Below are positions 44,163 through 54,471 of a stretch of 64,000 nucleotides of DNA, one piece after another. The DNA is from Ipomoea triloba. Taxonomy: Eukaryota; Streptophyta; Magnoliopsida; Solanales; Convolvulaceae. Every line of letters begins with the position of its first letter. Position 1 is the stretch's first letter. The notes under the pieces are model-generated. The model did no database searches. It saw nothing but the letters and a program-made list of their open reading frames with translations, and was not told the DNA's origin. The position numbers and the translations under genes are program-made. The stretch is from NCBI RefSeq assembly GCF_003576645.1, contig NC_044916.1, positions 13,136,135-13,200,134 of the forward strand. The letters run 5' to 3'.

Positions 44163-44962
44163 ATTAAATAAGGCAAACAAATATATGGTAAATATAGAAA
44201 AAAAAGGAAATTGCAAATTTTGGTAATGAATGTACCAGTACGTACGTTCTCCGTCTTCTTCCAACGTCACCAAACTAGTGCAACCGCTGTCGTTAACCAG
44301 GGAAGAAGGGGAGAAGCCGCCGGTTCACCAAGTTGCAGCGGTTACGTTGTCGACTAGAACTTGAGGAGCCGCAACAGCAAACGCCGCTGGCATCTACTGG
44401 AGGAGAGAAGGAAGCAGGTACGGCGCTGGGGAGCCGCAACAGCTTCTCTACAGTGCCAAACGCCCTCAGCCACGACCTCAACTGGAGCTTGAAGAACAGT
44501 GACAACCCATCGCCGGAAAAACGAAGCAGTCGCGGGGAAAACAAAGTAGTCGGCTAGCCTCGCCTGTTGTGTCGTCGATGAAACCATGTAGCGTCGTCGT
44601 CGCCTGAAGCTCGCTGTCGATAACCGGTGACCAAATCCGTTGATGCTCCGTCTTCCTCGCAAACTTGGCTCAATAGACAACGGCGACGGAGGGAAACAAG
44701 GTATTTTTTTTTTTAACTCGATCACCGGAAAAGAAAAAAAATAATTTCGCGATTAAAAAAATGAAATTAGAATTTCTTAATTCCAAAATTAATTCAGCAG
44801 TCCAAATATTAAACTTCAACAGTCCAAAAAAATCATATACAAAACTTAAACTTCAACAGTCCAAAAAAATCATATACAAAACTTAATATATATGAAATTA
44901 ATGTTGATTTTTAGGCAATACAATCAACCAGACAGAGATTAATAAAGGCTCTTGATACCAAA
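44163..44962 (-). other. Primer site and GC-rich leader of a copia-like element
   Basis: On the minus strand, TTTGGTATCAAGAGCC directly follows the LTR end at 44963, as in copia elements (primer site at about 44947-44962). Further in comes a GC-rich block (44250-44660) with an open frame of 123 codons (44354-44725) that is Arg/Leu-rich and matches nothing I know. I do not call it a gene. A 37-bp direct duplication lies at 44811/44848. Confidence 0.5.
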
Positions 44963-45365
44963 TGTAAGATCATAAATATAGTCTAATCATACATAATGAA
45001 TCTACGAGAAACTTAACTCGTAGTAGTGGAAGCATAAGTCGTGTTGATCTCCAGCCATAGTTGATACCTTGTTGTGTTGCCTCTTGAACTGTAGATCTGC
45101 AGGGTGTTAGTCGTTTTGTCTCACACTTACCTCAGAACCCTAGATCACGATACTTTTGAGTAGTATGAGTGCCATAACTATAGGTCCTATATGATTGTCT
45201 GTCCTGCATCCCATCAATGCAAGCTTTATATAGGCATAATGGTGCATTGGACAAAACCTAGATGATGTCCAATCCAACCTATAAATTAAATGGGTCTAGT
45301 CTACTCGCACCACATTATTAAGGCCCACAATATATAATATATTTATATTAGAGAAATGTCTTACA
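44963..45365 (-). mobile_element. Copia-like LTR, complete
   Basis: 403 bp. On the minus strand it runs from TGTAAGACATTT (45365) to ATCTTACA (44963), with matching TGTAAGA/TCTTACA ends and a primer site next to it. The partner LTR was not found. The truncated copy in the other duplicate is at 27212. Confidence 0.75.
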
Positions 45366-45880
45366 CGCTATCCGCCAAAACTCAAAAACAACCATTTACC
45401 CAACCTAAATTAAACCTACAAATTGATCACACCAAACCTAATAAATCATTCTTAAAAAAATCCTTTTTAAATTAGAGTGTGAAGAGAATATCGGGCCAAC
45501 CAGGTTCGCATCAAATTAAGCCATACATACGACCATACATTCTTTCGCTTCACGAGAATAATTGTTGAGCTGTGATATATGGTGGACTATTCGAGCTAAA
45601 ATGCTTTGAACTTGCGAAACAGAAAGCGTAGAGATGGGGAAGTTGCTGGAAATGGATGGATTGTTTGAAGAGTGAACACAGAGATGGAAAAGGGGTTGAC
45701 CGGCCTTCTTATATTATTATTATTATTATTATTATTATTATGTTGTAATTTTTAAATTTTAAAGTAATAATAATAATATTATTATTATTAGTAAGAGTAT
45801 TGTTGTCCAAATGTGTTAATAATATTATTAGTATTAATGTGTTAATAAAATACTATTATTTTATTAGTGTCAATTAGTGT
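45366..45880. other. Non-coding spacer with TTA microsatellite
   Basis: Same as 27425-27932, with (TTA)n expanded at 45711-45741. Nothing gene-like. Confidence 0.7.
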
Positions 45881-46090
45881 ATCATGTTCAAATTTCAAAG
45901 AAGACCATTCTCTTTAATGTTGTCATATGCAATGGCAATTAGCAAGAGTCAAGGTCAAACACTTACACATGTTAGGTCACTTTTAAGAAGTCAGTATTTG
46001 TTCATTGCCAATTGTATGTTGCTGCTTCCATAGTGGGAAATTCAAATGGGTTGAAAATATTAATATGTAATGACTACTTCAACTACCAAC
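45881..46090 (+). pseudogene. Helitron PIF1-type helicase tail (copy B)
   Basis: Counterpart of 27933-28139, more decayed: one G is missing after GAAGTCA (near 45994), which shifts the frame, and TAG appears in the former ASTV motif. Confidence 0.75.
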
Positions 46091-47503
46091 GTATGTAGTG
46101 TACCATGAAGTGTTCAATGTATAACTAACATGTAATTTAAGTTTATTCCAATATTTAGTGAAATCATGTAATTAGTTAAGATACTTAAATGTCTTTTTCC
46201 CTAAACAACTACTGTTTAATTGTCTAATGATTTATTTAATTACTATAGTATTAAAAACAATTGTTATAAAATGTATCCGTACATCGCACTGAACAATAAT
46301 AGTATGTTTAGTTCCTTCTCTATGGATCAATTTAATTTATAAACATCTCCATCTATTATACTAGTGACTACACAAATTCGCGGAAACTTCTTCAAAATCA
46401 TTAATACAAATGATTTTAAAATGAATATATCGCTAAATAAACCTAACTTCAATGATGTTGGTGAAGAACCCCTAAGCCTTCTCCCAAATATTATGTAACT
46501 TTTTATTACTTAAAAAGTTTTATTAAACGGCAAAACATAACTTAGAAATGTCAAGAACCAGGGCTACATGCATGCACCAAAGATGGAAAACAGAAGACTA
46601 CATTTCGAGAAAAACTTATCATTGAAGAACTTTCAAACAACTGGGATTCAATCATGTAGCCGAACAACCTATAATAGGGGAATGACATAGAATCAAATTG
46701 CAATAAAAATCTTATGATCACAACGGATCCTAGTTCCCGAAGAACTTAAAATGATAGAGCTTCACAAATCAATAGACCTTTCAACAGTAGAGATGGAAAA
46801 GAGTTAAATTAATAGATCTTATAGTGAGATGAGCCAATAAAGCTTATTATCTGTTAGAAGCTAAGATGTGAATTTTTGGCAAACTTAACTAAAAAGCTTT
46901 AATTTGATAAAGAAAGTGGTTGGTAGAGCTTAAGGGTTTGAAAGAAAAGAGGTTTCAAAAGATGTATTCATTAAACCTGGTGGATGAGTTACGTTGAGGC
47001 TAGGATACTAGAGCATGATTATCAGCCCATGCCAGCCTCGTAGTGTGGAGCTGTGGGATGGTATCTTGGCTGTCTGACAAGCTTCCAATCTTTATCTTTT
47101 TTTGCTGTTTGCATCAAAGTTACCAGGGGATTAATGGAGATTCTGAAATTAGATTAATTATTTGCAAATAGTGTTAGAATATATATATACAATCTCAAAA
47201 CAAGTGGAAATGGAGATTTTGAAATTAGATTTGGCAAGTTTATGATTTTTTGTTGTACACTTTTTGTGTATTTTTTGTAAAATAAAAAAATTTTATTCAC
47301 CCCTCCTAGACATTTACTTGTCATCAGAACTAATTTTTTTCAACCTACCTACCTAACTTTCTTCCTATAGATACTCTACCCAGAAATATTTGTGTTTCCT
47401 TATTAAATGCATTGATCAATATTTGTGAGGTCACCATTATTCTTGTATTTGTAGGCCATAGAAATTATTCAAAGATATCCGTTCTTTTAGGATACATACA
47501 TTC
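46091..47503. other. Upstream region of PR-1 copy B
   Basis: Collinear with 28140-29555, with scattered substitutions and small indels. No gene seen. Confidence 0.6.
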
Positions 47504-47512
47504 CTATAAATA
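47504..47512 (+). promoter_or_regulatory. TATA box of PR-1 copy B
   Basis: CTATAAATA about 120 bp upstream of the ATG, same context as copy A. Confidence 0.65.
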
Positions 47513-47631
47513 CCCTATAACCCAATGCCAATGGTCATTATATTGCATCTCTGCAGAAAGACTACATTTTTCCATTTCCTCTTACTTTTCCTTTTTATTG
47601 CATCTGATCTGCAAATCACAATAAAAAGGAA

Positions 47632-48129
47632 ATGGAGTTTTCTTTTCTGCAGGTCTCTATTGCCATAATTGCCTTAGCCGCCATTGCCCAGCCATCTTTT
47701 GGACAGGTCGCCTGTGATTCTGATTGCATTAAAGGGTTTATTGCTGCACATAACGCGGCCCGAGAAACGGTCGGCGCTCCACCGGTTGAGTGGAACACCA
47801 CCTTAGCAGACTTCGCTGAATCCTATGCCACCAAGAGGTCTGCTGACTGTGCGGCACAGCACTCACAAGGGCCATATGGAGAAAACATCGCAATGGCTTC
47901 TGCCGAATTGTCTCCGGCGGATTCCGTGAAGTTGTGGATGGATGAGAAGAAATACTATGACCAGGCGTCGAATTCTTGCACCGGCGGAGAGTGCCACCAT
48001 TATACGCAGGTGGTTTGGCGTGACACCACGAGTATTGGCTGTGCTAGGGCTACGTGCAAAACTGGTTGGATGTTTGTCACCTGCAACTATTACCCTCCAG
48101 GCAACTATGTGGGCGAACGTCCATATTAA
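47632..48129 (+). CDS. PR1: Pathogenesis-related protein 1 (CAP superfamily), copy B
   Basis: Intronless, 165 codons, same architecture as copy A: signal peptide 1-24, then a secreted CAP domain with AHNAARETVGAPPVEWN, GPYGENIA, HHYTQVVW and CNYYPPGN. The C terminus PPGNYVGERPY fits the CAPE1 defence-peptide pattern with the usual Arg, so this copy looks like the ancestral form. Other changes from A include VEWN for VKWN, ATKRSAD for ASKRSTD, SQGPYG for SHGPYG and WRDTT for WHDTT. The mature protein has eight cysteines. The promoter, 5' leader and 3' flank are nearly identical to A, so both may be co-regulated by the same defence signals (inference). Confidence 0.95.
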   Translation: MEFSFLQVSIAIIALAAIAQPSFGQVACDSDCIKGFIAAHNAARETVGAPPVEWNTTLADFAESYATKRSADCAAQHSQGPYGENIAMASAELSPADSVKLWMDEKKYYDQASNSCTGGECHHYTQVVWRDTTSIGCARATCKTGWMFVTCNYYPPGNYVGERPY

Positions 48130-49374
48130 AAATAATTTTTTTTCTTGTTGATTAGTATGATCTTGTGAAATGCAGACAATGCATTATAAAAAAAATATAT
48201 AAATATTTAAAAACTACAATATTAGCACTAATGTACTATCATGAAACAACTACTGTTTCATGCATGGATGTTGGTTGAATTCAATTTTGAACTTTTTCTT
48301 TTACTTCTGGCTAGCTATACTTTATTTATTTCTGAGTCCATTGATATCCATTTTTTCTTTTTTTTCTTTTTGGTTCTGCCTTATAAGATTTCCCTGAGTG
48401 AACTCATAGGAATAAATTGATTTTGATTAACCAACACCAACCAGTTGCGAGTTCTTAACACGAAAAAATAATGAGTGAAAATGAGACAAATTTTAGATGA
48501 TTTTTTCTTTTTTTTTTTTATTGTTATAATTTCTTTTTTATTGTTATAATAAATATAAGTAGCGCTATACGGACTCGAACTGTAGACCTTCTCGGTAAAA
48601 CAGATCAAATTTCTTATTATCAAAATGATCTTAACTCTAAACATTTTATAGCCCGGAGCAAAATAGTCCCTATATTTAAAAAACTAAAATTTAAATTTAG
48701 TAATACTAAAAAAAATGATAATATATATCAAATAACATGAAATAAGATTACAAAATTTTCAACCATCAAATGAAACTACAAAAATGAGGTGACAAACACA
48801 TGATGACATGTATAAATCTTGTTTCATGAGAATGGTAGGAATATACCAATTTTTTTATAGATATGCAAAGTAACTCAATAGCCCCCTCGGTTTGGGAAAC
48901 AGGTTGAGCAAATGTTGGGGCCCTGTTGGGGGCAAGTGAGTGACTTCCCTGGTGGAAGTAATAACGAATGATATGGTCATGAAAATTGAGAGGTTTTATG
49001 AGTATTCATTATTCACCTAAAAAGAGGATGAGAGGCAATTTCTGAATAAACATTTATTTTCCTTCTCTTTTACTAGGTTGATATAATCAAAATATCTCTT
49101 CGATTTCATTATTGATAGGAGGCACTAAAAATACACATACCCTATAGGTGCAATTGTTATACCATGGACCAAGGTTCAACTTGCATTGTGGATTCTGGTC
49201 TAGGATTAAACCTACCCTAAAAAACATGGGCTTCGAAATTGGCCTAAGACCGAATCTAGGCACGACCTAGGCCAATAACTGTTCCAGGCACGGAGCGTGC
49301 CCAAACTTTGGCCTAAATGAGTTTTAATTAAGAAGAGTTGGTGCATGCATGGCAAATTGGCAACAATAATATTG
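48130..49374. other. 3' flank of PR-1 copy B
   Basis: Homologous to 30182-31545 up to about 49335, but lacks the 21-bp duplication and about 60 bp found in copy A near 30974-31060. No gene seen. Confidence 0.65.
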
Positions 49375-49850
49375 TTTCAAAATTATGCATCCCATAGTTT
49401 TAAAGTTATGCACCATAAAGTTTTAAATTATGCATCATAATATTTAAGTTATGCACTTAAAGATTCAAAATTATGCACTTGTATGCTTAACGTTATGCAC
49501 TTGAAGGTTCAAAGTTATGCATCCGTAGAATCATTGTTATGCAGCCGCAGGTTCAAAGTTATGCACACTAAGACAACAAAGTTATGCACCTAATGATTAA
49601 AATTTATGCACTCATAGGCTAAACTCTATGCACCCCAAGGTCCAAAGTTATACATTTTAAAGTTATGCACCCAATGGTCTAAAGTTATGCACATTAAGTT
49701 CTAAGTTATGCACTTGAAGAAGGAAAATGATGTACTTGAAGAGGGAAATAATGCACTCATCTTTTGAGAATGCACTACCAGGGAAACTATGCATTCGAAG
49801 AGACAAAATATGCACTCGAAGAAGGAAAATAATGCACCCAATAAAAAAAA
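49375..49850. repeat. Degenerate minisatellite with TTATGCAC core
   Basis: About 22 units averaging 21-22 bp, most of the form (A)AAGTTATGCACNNNNNNNG. The core TTATGCA is strongly kept while the spacers vary. It lies between the duplication end and an Athila/Tat LTR. Confidence 0.9.
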
Positions 49851-49928
49851 TGAACTTTCACAAAATTATCATATTGTCATCGTATTTTTTTTAGAAAAAA
49901 CCTTTTTCTTCATTCTAGACGCTTGATC

Positions 49929-51562
49929 TGTGATGTGTAAAGTGGTGTAGTGAATTTGTGGGTTAATTATATCGTTCTCAAGGGATTGGGTTTTATGGCA
50001 TGTACTTGTATAGCAATTAAATTCTTAGGCATTAAGATGAATAAATTTAACAAGAATCCAAGCAATCATATATGAGTTGATATGTAACAAGCTATAACAG
50101 GTTCATCAAGAATTAAAAGCAATATTACAATTGGTATAAACTCTGATAATTAAAGATAGGACTCGAATTAAGGAGAATTATCTTATAGATGCAATAACAA
50201 GATTTGGGGAAAACAATTAATTTAAGAGTTCAATGAATTGCACAAAAGAATCTTTAATCTAAATTTCATTTTCATGAACTAAAGATAAAGATTAGAACAA
50301 TGATTTGCTCCACTTTCGTGACATATCAATTCCTAGTTCTTAGAGGACATAAGCAATTTAAAACCACAATGTTCTTTACTTTCGTAAATTAAATTGGGTG
50401 CATGCAAAGAGTAGCTTGATTTCAACATATAACTTCCATTATAAAATGAAATCATCCAAAGGCAAGTTAACAAATGTTACGTACCATTTACTAACAAGAT
50501 TTCAATTAAATCTATGCATACTTCAATAAACTCTTGAATTAAAGCCTTCCCCTTTATGAAATATTCATGAACTTCGCATCAATAAAGATAATCCTACCCT
50601 AATTCAAGTCCTTAATGCAACTACTCACAATTCATAATGGAATACAACAAACTAACAATATTTAAATTCATAAGCATGATAAATAAATTGTAAAGAGATA
50701 AAGGGAACAAGAAAACTTATGGATTGAAGACCAAACTCTTGGAGTTTCCTCCTACACTCTTGCTTGAAGAAAAACACAACACTAAAACTAAAATATGAAA
50801 GCTAGAATAAGAGGAATAGAAGGAATTGGTGAGGAATGGTGTTTTCTCCTGCAAGGAAGACCTCTATTTATACTTGTTCATGAGGAGGCAAAGCATGATG
50901 GGTATTGGTTGGCAAATTGCAAAAGTGAGGTGCCCACAACATGGTGTATAATGCACATGATTTGTGAAGGCACATGGAGTCCATGTTCTACCAGATCTGG
51001 AGTTTATGGCCCTAATCATAGCTGTAGATCTTTAAATCTTCTTTCCAATGCCATTTGAATCATCCCATTTGGATATTCCTATAATCAGATATGACCAAAA
51101 TACCGAGCAGTGGTCAGATTAGGATAAAATCTGGAACTTCGACTTCAAGGCTGCTTTTGACCATTTTTCGGTCAGAATTACAAATTTCGTATCTCTGGAA
51201 AAGTTGTAGCCCTTGAAGTCTTCTTTCTAATGGTTCAAGAATCATCCATCTTCTCACTTTTGTTCTTGTCCCTTCATGATTCTTTACATCTTCATGATTT
51301 TCCTGATATTTCCACAAGCAATTAAAAACATTAGGATGACTAATTAAAGATGATTATTACAAATCAAACTTAGGTTTTCTCTAAATCACCCAATTAAATG
51401 CAATATGACCTAATTTTCTTTACTTTATTCCAAATAAGGTGATTGTTGCAAACATTAATCAAAGTAAAGAAAATTAAGGTTATATTGAACACAATTTATA
51501 CATTCTAGTGGACAAATAAGGTTAAATATGGGGATTAAATATGATCAAATATGCACTTATCA
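49929..51562 (-). mobile_element. 3' LTR of the Athila/Tat-type element
   Basis: About 1.63 kb, AT-rich. On the minus strand it starts TGATAAGTGC right after the polypurine tract and ends ...ACACATCACA. The exact outer end is inferred from TG...CA, and no target duplication can be tested because the other end is outside the window. ORFs within (50795, 51522, 51715) are not credible. Confidence 0.65.
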
Positions 51563-51576
51563 ACTCCCCCACACTT
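51563..51576 (-). other. Polypurine tract
   Basis: AAGTGTGGGGGAGT directly before the LTR start. A second very similar tract (AAGTGTGGGGGAGAGG) lies upstream at 52923-52938, beside an ACATCGAGGGCGATGT inverted repeat. It is possibly a relic of an internal duplication. Confidence 0.75.
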
Positions 51577-53159
51577 AAACTTTTGTTTGTCCTCAAACAA
51601 AAACAGACAATAAATTGCAAATCATGGCATCGAAATTGTCGAAACTCCCTCATTGCACAACCTATCAAACCACATATCCAACTTGCTATAAAACAACTTA
51701 CTACAAGAATCACCTTAGCTTGGTTCACGAGTTCCATTCCCAAGCCAATAACCAAGTACCAAAACCATTAAAGTGCGTGAGAATCTAGTGTGCACAAATG
51801 CTAAGTTGAGATTATGCAAAACTTGGCTTTTAATGAGATCCCATAGGCTTGCCCTTCTTACTCCCACTAGATTGATCATTGAAATGCATGAAATGATCAA
51901 ATAGGTCTTTTATTAGGCTTATAATGGGGCTAAGGGTGTATGGCTAACAAAGAAGGGGTAAAGAAAATAAACAAAAGAGAGAATTTCACACTTATTCACA
52001 ATTTGGTCTAGAAGAGATAGGGAAACTATGAATAAAGGAGAAATTTATAATTTAGAACAAGCAACACTCTAATGTAGTGGGGTTGAGTATAACCTTCAAA
52101 AATAAAATTCACACTTTTATTCCAATTCTCTTTTTTTTTTCTTTTTTTTTTCTTTTTTTTTTCGTCATTCATTTTTTTTATATATATATATATATATTTT
52201 TTTTTTCGTTTTTCTGAACATCATCTTTTTCATTTTCTTGATTTTTCAAATTAACCAACAAACTTATTGTCAAGACCCCCATACTTTGACAAAATTATCA
52301 AGAGGATTGCTAACAACCTAGCTTCATTAAAGATCTCTTCCATGAAAAAAAGAATAAATGCTCTATTCTCTCAGAGGTGGAGGAAAACATTTTGGCTAAG
52401 GTTAAGGGTTAAATGACAAGGGTTAATACAATAAAAACAAACACAATGAATGATTTAAGTGCTTAGCACTTATTGAACAAAAACAAGGCTCAACGGGGAC
52501 AACTAGGGGTAAACTCATGTGTAAAAGGTAGGCTTAAAGGCTTGGGCTAAACAAAAATGGCCTAAATCATTTCAAAACATGCAAATCTTAGATTTCACTA
52601 GGAGAGTAATGAGGCAAGTTCTAGCAAAACAACCATTACCGGAATCTCACATAAGCCTTCACTAGCAGTGCACAACACACTAGATCAAGAATTGATTCAA
52701 TTATTAAGTGGCTAACAAGGCTATTGGCAAGAGAATAGATCAATCATGTAACCCCTTGGCTCATCAATCACAAGTTGAGTTGCAACAAGTTCCACCAAAA
52801 CAAACCACAAACCAACAAAGAGGGAGCGATCTCAACTTCTAGCAAAGAAAAGCAATTTATTCACACAAAAAGCACATGAGTTATTCAAGCAAAAATTTTG
52901 AAAATTACCTCAATTTTTGTCCTCTCCCCCACACTTAAAAATTTACATCGCCCTCGATGTATAATGCAAATAGGATTTGACAAGATTGAGTGCACACAAA
53001 ACTAGAAGAAAAAAAAAAACTCCAAATATAATTGATAAAACATATGAAATGCAAATGGAGAAAGATTGTACTCCCTTATGATTCTCGTGCAGCAACAAGA
53101 GTAGAGAAGTCCACTAGTTCTACACATCTTTTAGCCTTCCTGTTAAAAATAAGTGAAGT
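51577..53159 (-). other. Long 3' untranslated region of the Athila/Tat-type element
   Basis: No ORF of note. It contains a T-rich microsatellite (52127-52210, T runs with C and an AT run) and the second polypurine-like tract at 52923-52938. Its text resembles 3' regions of Athila/Tat elements, which supports the RWP-RK ORF lying inside the element. Confidence 0.6.
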
Positions 53160-54152
53160 TTAAAACATTTCATCTTCCCACGGAACACGAGATGAATTGG
53201 CAAAGGAAGTAGAGTGAGCAAGATTTATCAATTGTTGATATCTTTTCTTTTTAGAAGAAGATTCCCCCAGTGTTTGAGTTTCTAAGCCTAACTCATTGTT
53301 GGGGTTTGCTAACATCTGCTCACTTTCGTGTTCTAGCTCAATCACCTTCTCCCCTTGGTCAAAATCTTTCTTAAACTTGCTCAACAGTCGATCCATGTAC
53401 TGTAATTTCCTATGTGGCCATTGATTGATTCCCAACTCGGTGCATATTTTCTTCAGCTTGTCTTTTCCTATGTGTAATTCCCTTGCCGCCTGGACAACTG
53501 GTAAGTGGAAGAACTTTGAAATCATTTCAATGCTCCAAGATTTTTCAGAGGTGCTCTTCTTATCCACAATGGTTATGACTGGGTTGGATGCTTCTTCTAT
53601 AATTTCCTCAGTTGCAACCTCATTGATTTCTTTTACTTTTGGTACCTCATCCTTGAAATTCCAGATAGAATCAAATTCTTGGCCAAAACTGCGAATGTGT
53701 TCATCGCTCGAGGATCTTGAAGCTTCACCTACGGGAGCCAAAGTGCATTCCTCATACTGATAATCCCAGAGGGAGTTCTCAGTAATGGAATGGTTATACT
53801 GGTAAGGAGGAGGAGTAGAAATTTCCAGGTTATCCTCCAACCTTAAGAATTTTTTCTGCGGCCATTCGGAAATCCCTAACTCCCTGCACCTAAGCTTTTT
53901 CGAAAATATCCTTTTCTCCTCTTTTTCTTTCCTCTGAAATGCTACCTCCCTTGAAGGTTCAATTTCAGCAACAACCTCAGCTCTAACAGTTGGTTGATTG
54001 AGTTCATGAAACTCATTCTCAAAATCATAGAGAGGAGTTAGATTCATCTCATCCCAAATTGAGGTATCATCAAAATCAGAACAATAAATGAATTGAGAAT
54101 AAAAAGAGGATGAAGCATGATTCGTCATTTGATTAGAAAGATTAAATAGCAA
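53160..54152 (-). CDS. RWP-RK domain protein (RKD-like) encoded within the retrotransposon
   Basis: Intact 330-codon ORF, no intron. Residues about 204-256 form an RWP-RK domain: SIEMISKFFHLPVVQAAREL, then LKKICTELGINQWPHRKLQ. This matches the family signature FHxPxxxAAxxLxxxxxxLKKxCRxxGIxRWPxRK, except that Gln replaces the first Arg (QWPHRK) and Thr replaces Arg in KICTEL. A second, partial motif lies at 84-109 (KKLRCRELGISEWPQKKF): the domain's C-terminal half without its N-terminal helix. Between them lies an acidic Ser/Glu-rich linker; the C terminus is Lys/Ser then acidic (WEDEMF). RKD proteins are nuclear DNA-binding regulators of egg-cell and embryo identity. The ORF starts 320 bp after the integrase stop, same strand, upstream of the polypurine tract: the extra/env-like ORF position. 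The alternatives are a host retrogene between TE pieces, or a spliced host gene. ATG 54152 is the first in frame; Met9 is also possible. Confidence 0.82.
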   Translation of the reverse strand: MLFNLSNQMTNHASSSFYSQFIYCSDFDDTSIWDEMNLTPLYDFENEFHELNQPTVRAEVVAEIEPSREVAFQRKEKEEKRIFSKKLRCRELGISEWPQKKFLRLEDNLEISTPPPYQYNHSITENSLWDYQYEECTLAPVGEASRSSSDEHIRSFGQEFDSIWNFKDEVPKVKEINEVATEEIIEEASNPVITIVDKKSTSEKSWSIEMISKFFHLPVVQAARELHIGKDKLKKICTELGINQWPHRKLQYMDRLLSKFKKDFDQGEKVIELEHESEQMLANPNNELGLETQTLGESSSKKKRYQQLINLAHSTSFANSSRVPWEDEMF

Positions 54153-54471
54153 GGAATCACATCAATGAAGAAGAATGAGAAAGTAAGCAGAGGTTGGGGA
54201 AAAACAACAAGCTAAGTCAAGAATTCTTATCAGAAGAAAGAAAAGACAATTTTAAAGGATAAAGAACAGGACATACTAACCTGAGAGCTGAACACCAATC
54301 TCGATTTCCGGGGCTTGCTGAGCACTAACGAATGGCTTTTGTAAAAAGAGCGATAGTACAATGTCTGCCATTATTGAAACTAGAAAAATTAAATCAACAA
54401 ATTAAAAATCACATCAAATAAAATCTTGGGTTGCCTCCCAAGAAGCGCTTGTGAGCTCGACCCCTGATTCT
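54153..54471 (-). other. Spacer between integrase and RWP-RK ORF
   Basis: AT-rich. Contains CTTGGGTTGCCTCCCAAG next to the integrase stop (near 54426-54443), a phrase I associate with this group of gypsy elements. It is a near-palindrome that could form a hairpin. No gene. Confidence 0.5.

Larger units (their letters stand above)
44150..49335 (+). repeat. Segmental duplication, copy B (PR-1 block)
   Basis: Collinear with 26863-31545 (see there), with weaker similarity extending left to about 44010. Copy B keeps the full copia LTR and about 660 bp of adjoining leader that copy A has lost, and has a longer TTA microsatellite (45711-45741). Confidence 0.9.

Noticed and set aside
44354..44725. 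123-codon minus-strand ORF near the copia primer site
   Set aside because: Arg/Leu-rich, absent as an equivalent frame in the duplicate at 27046-27336, no family match. Treated as leader.
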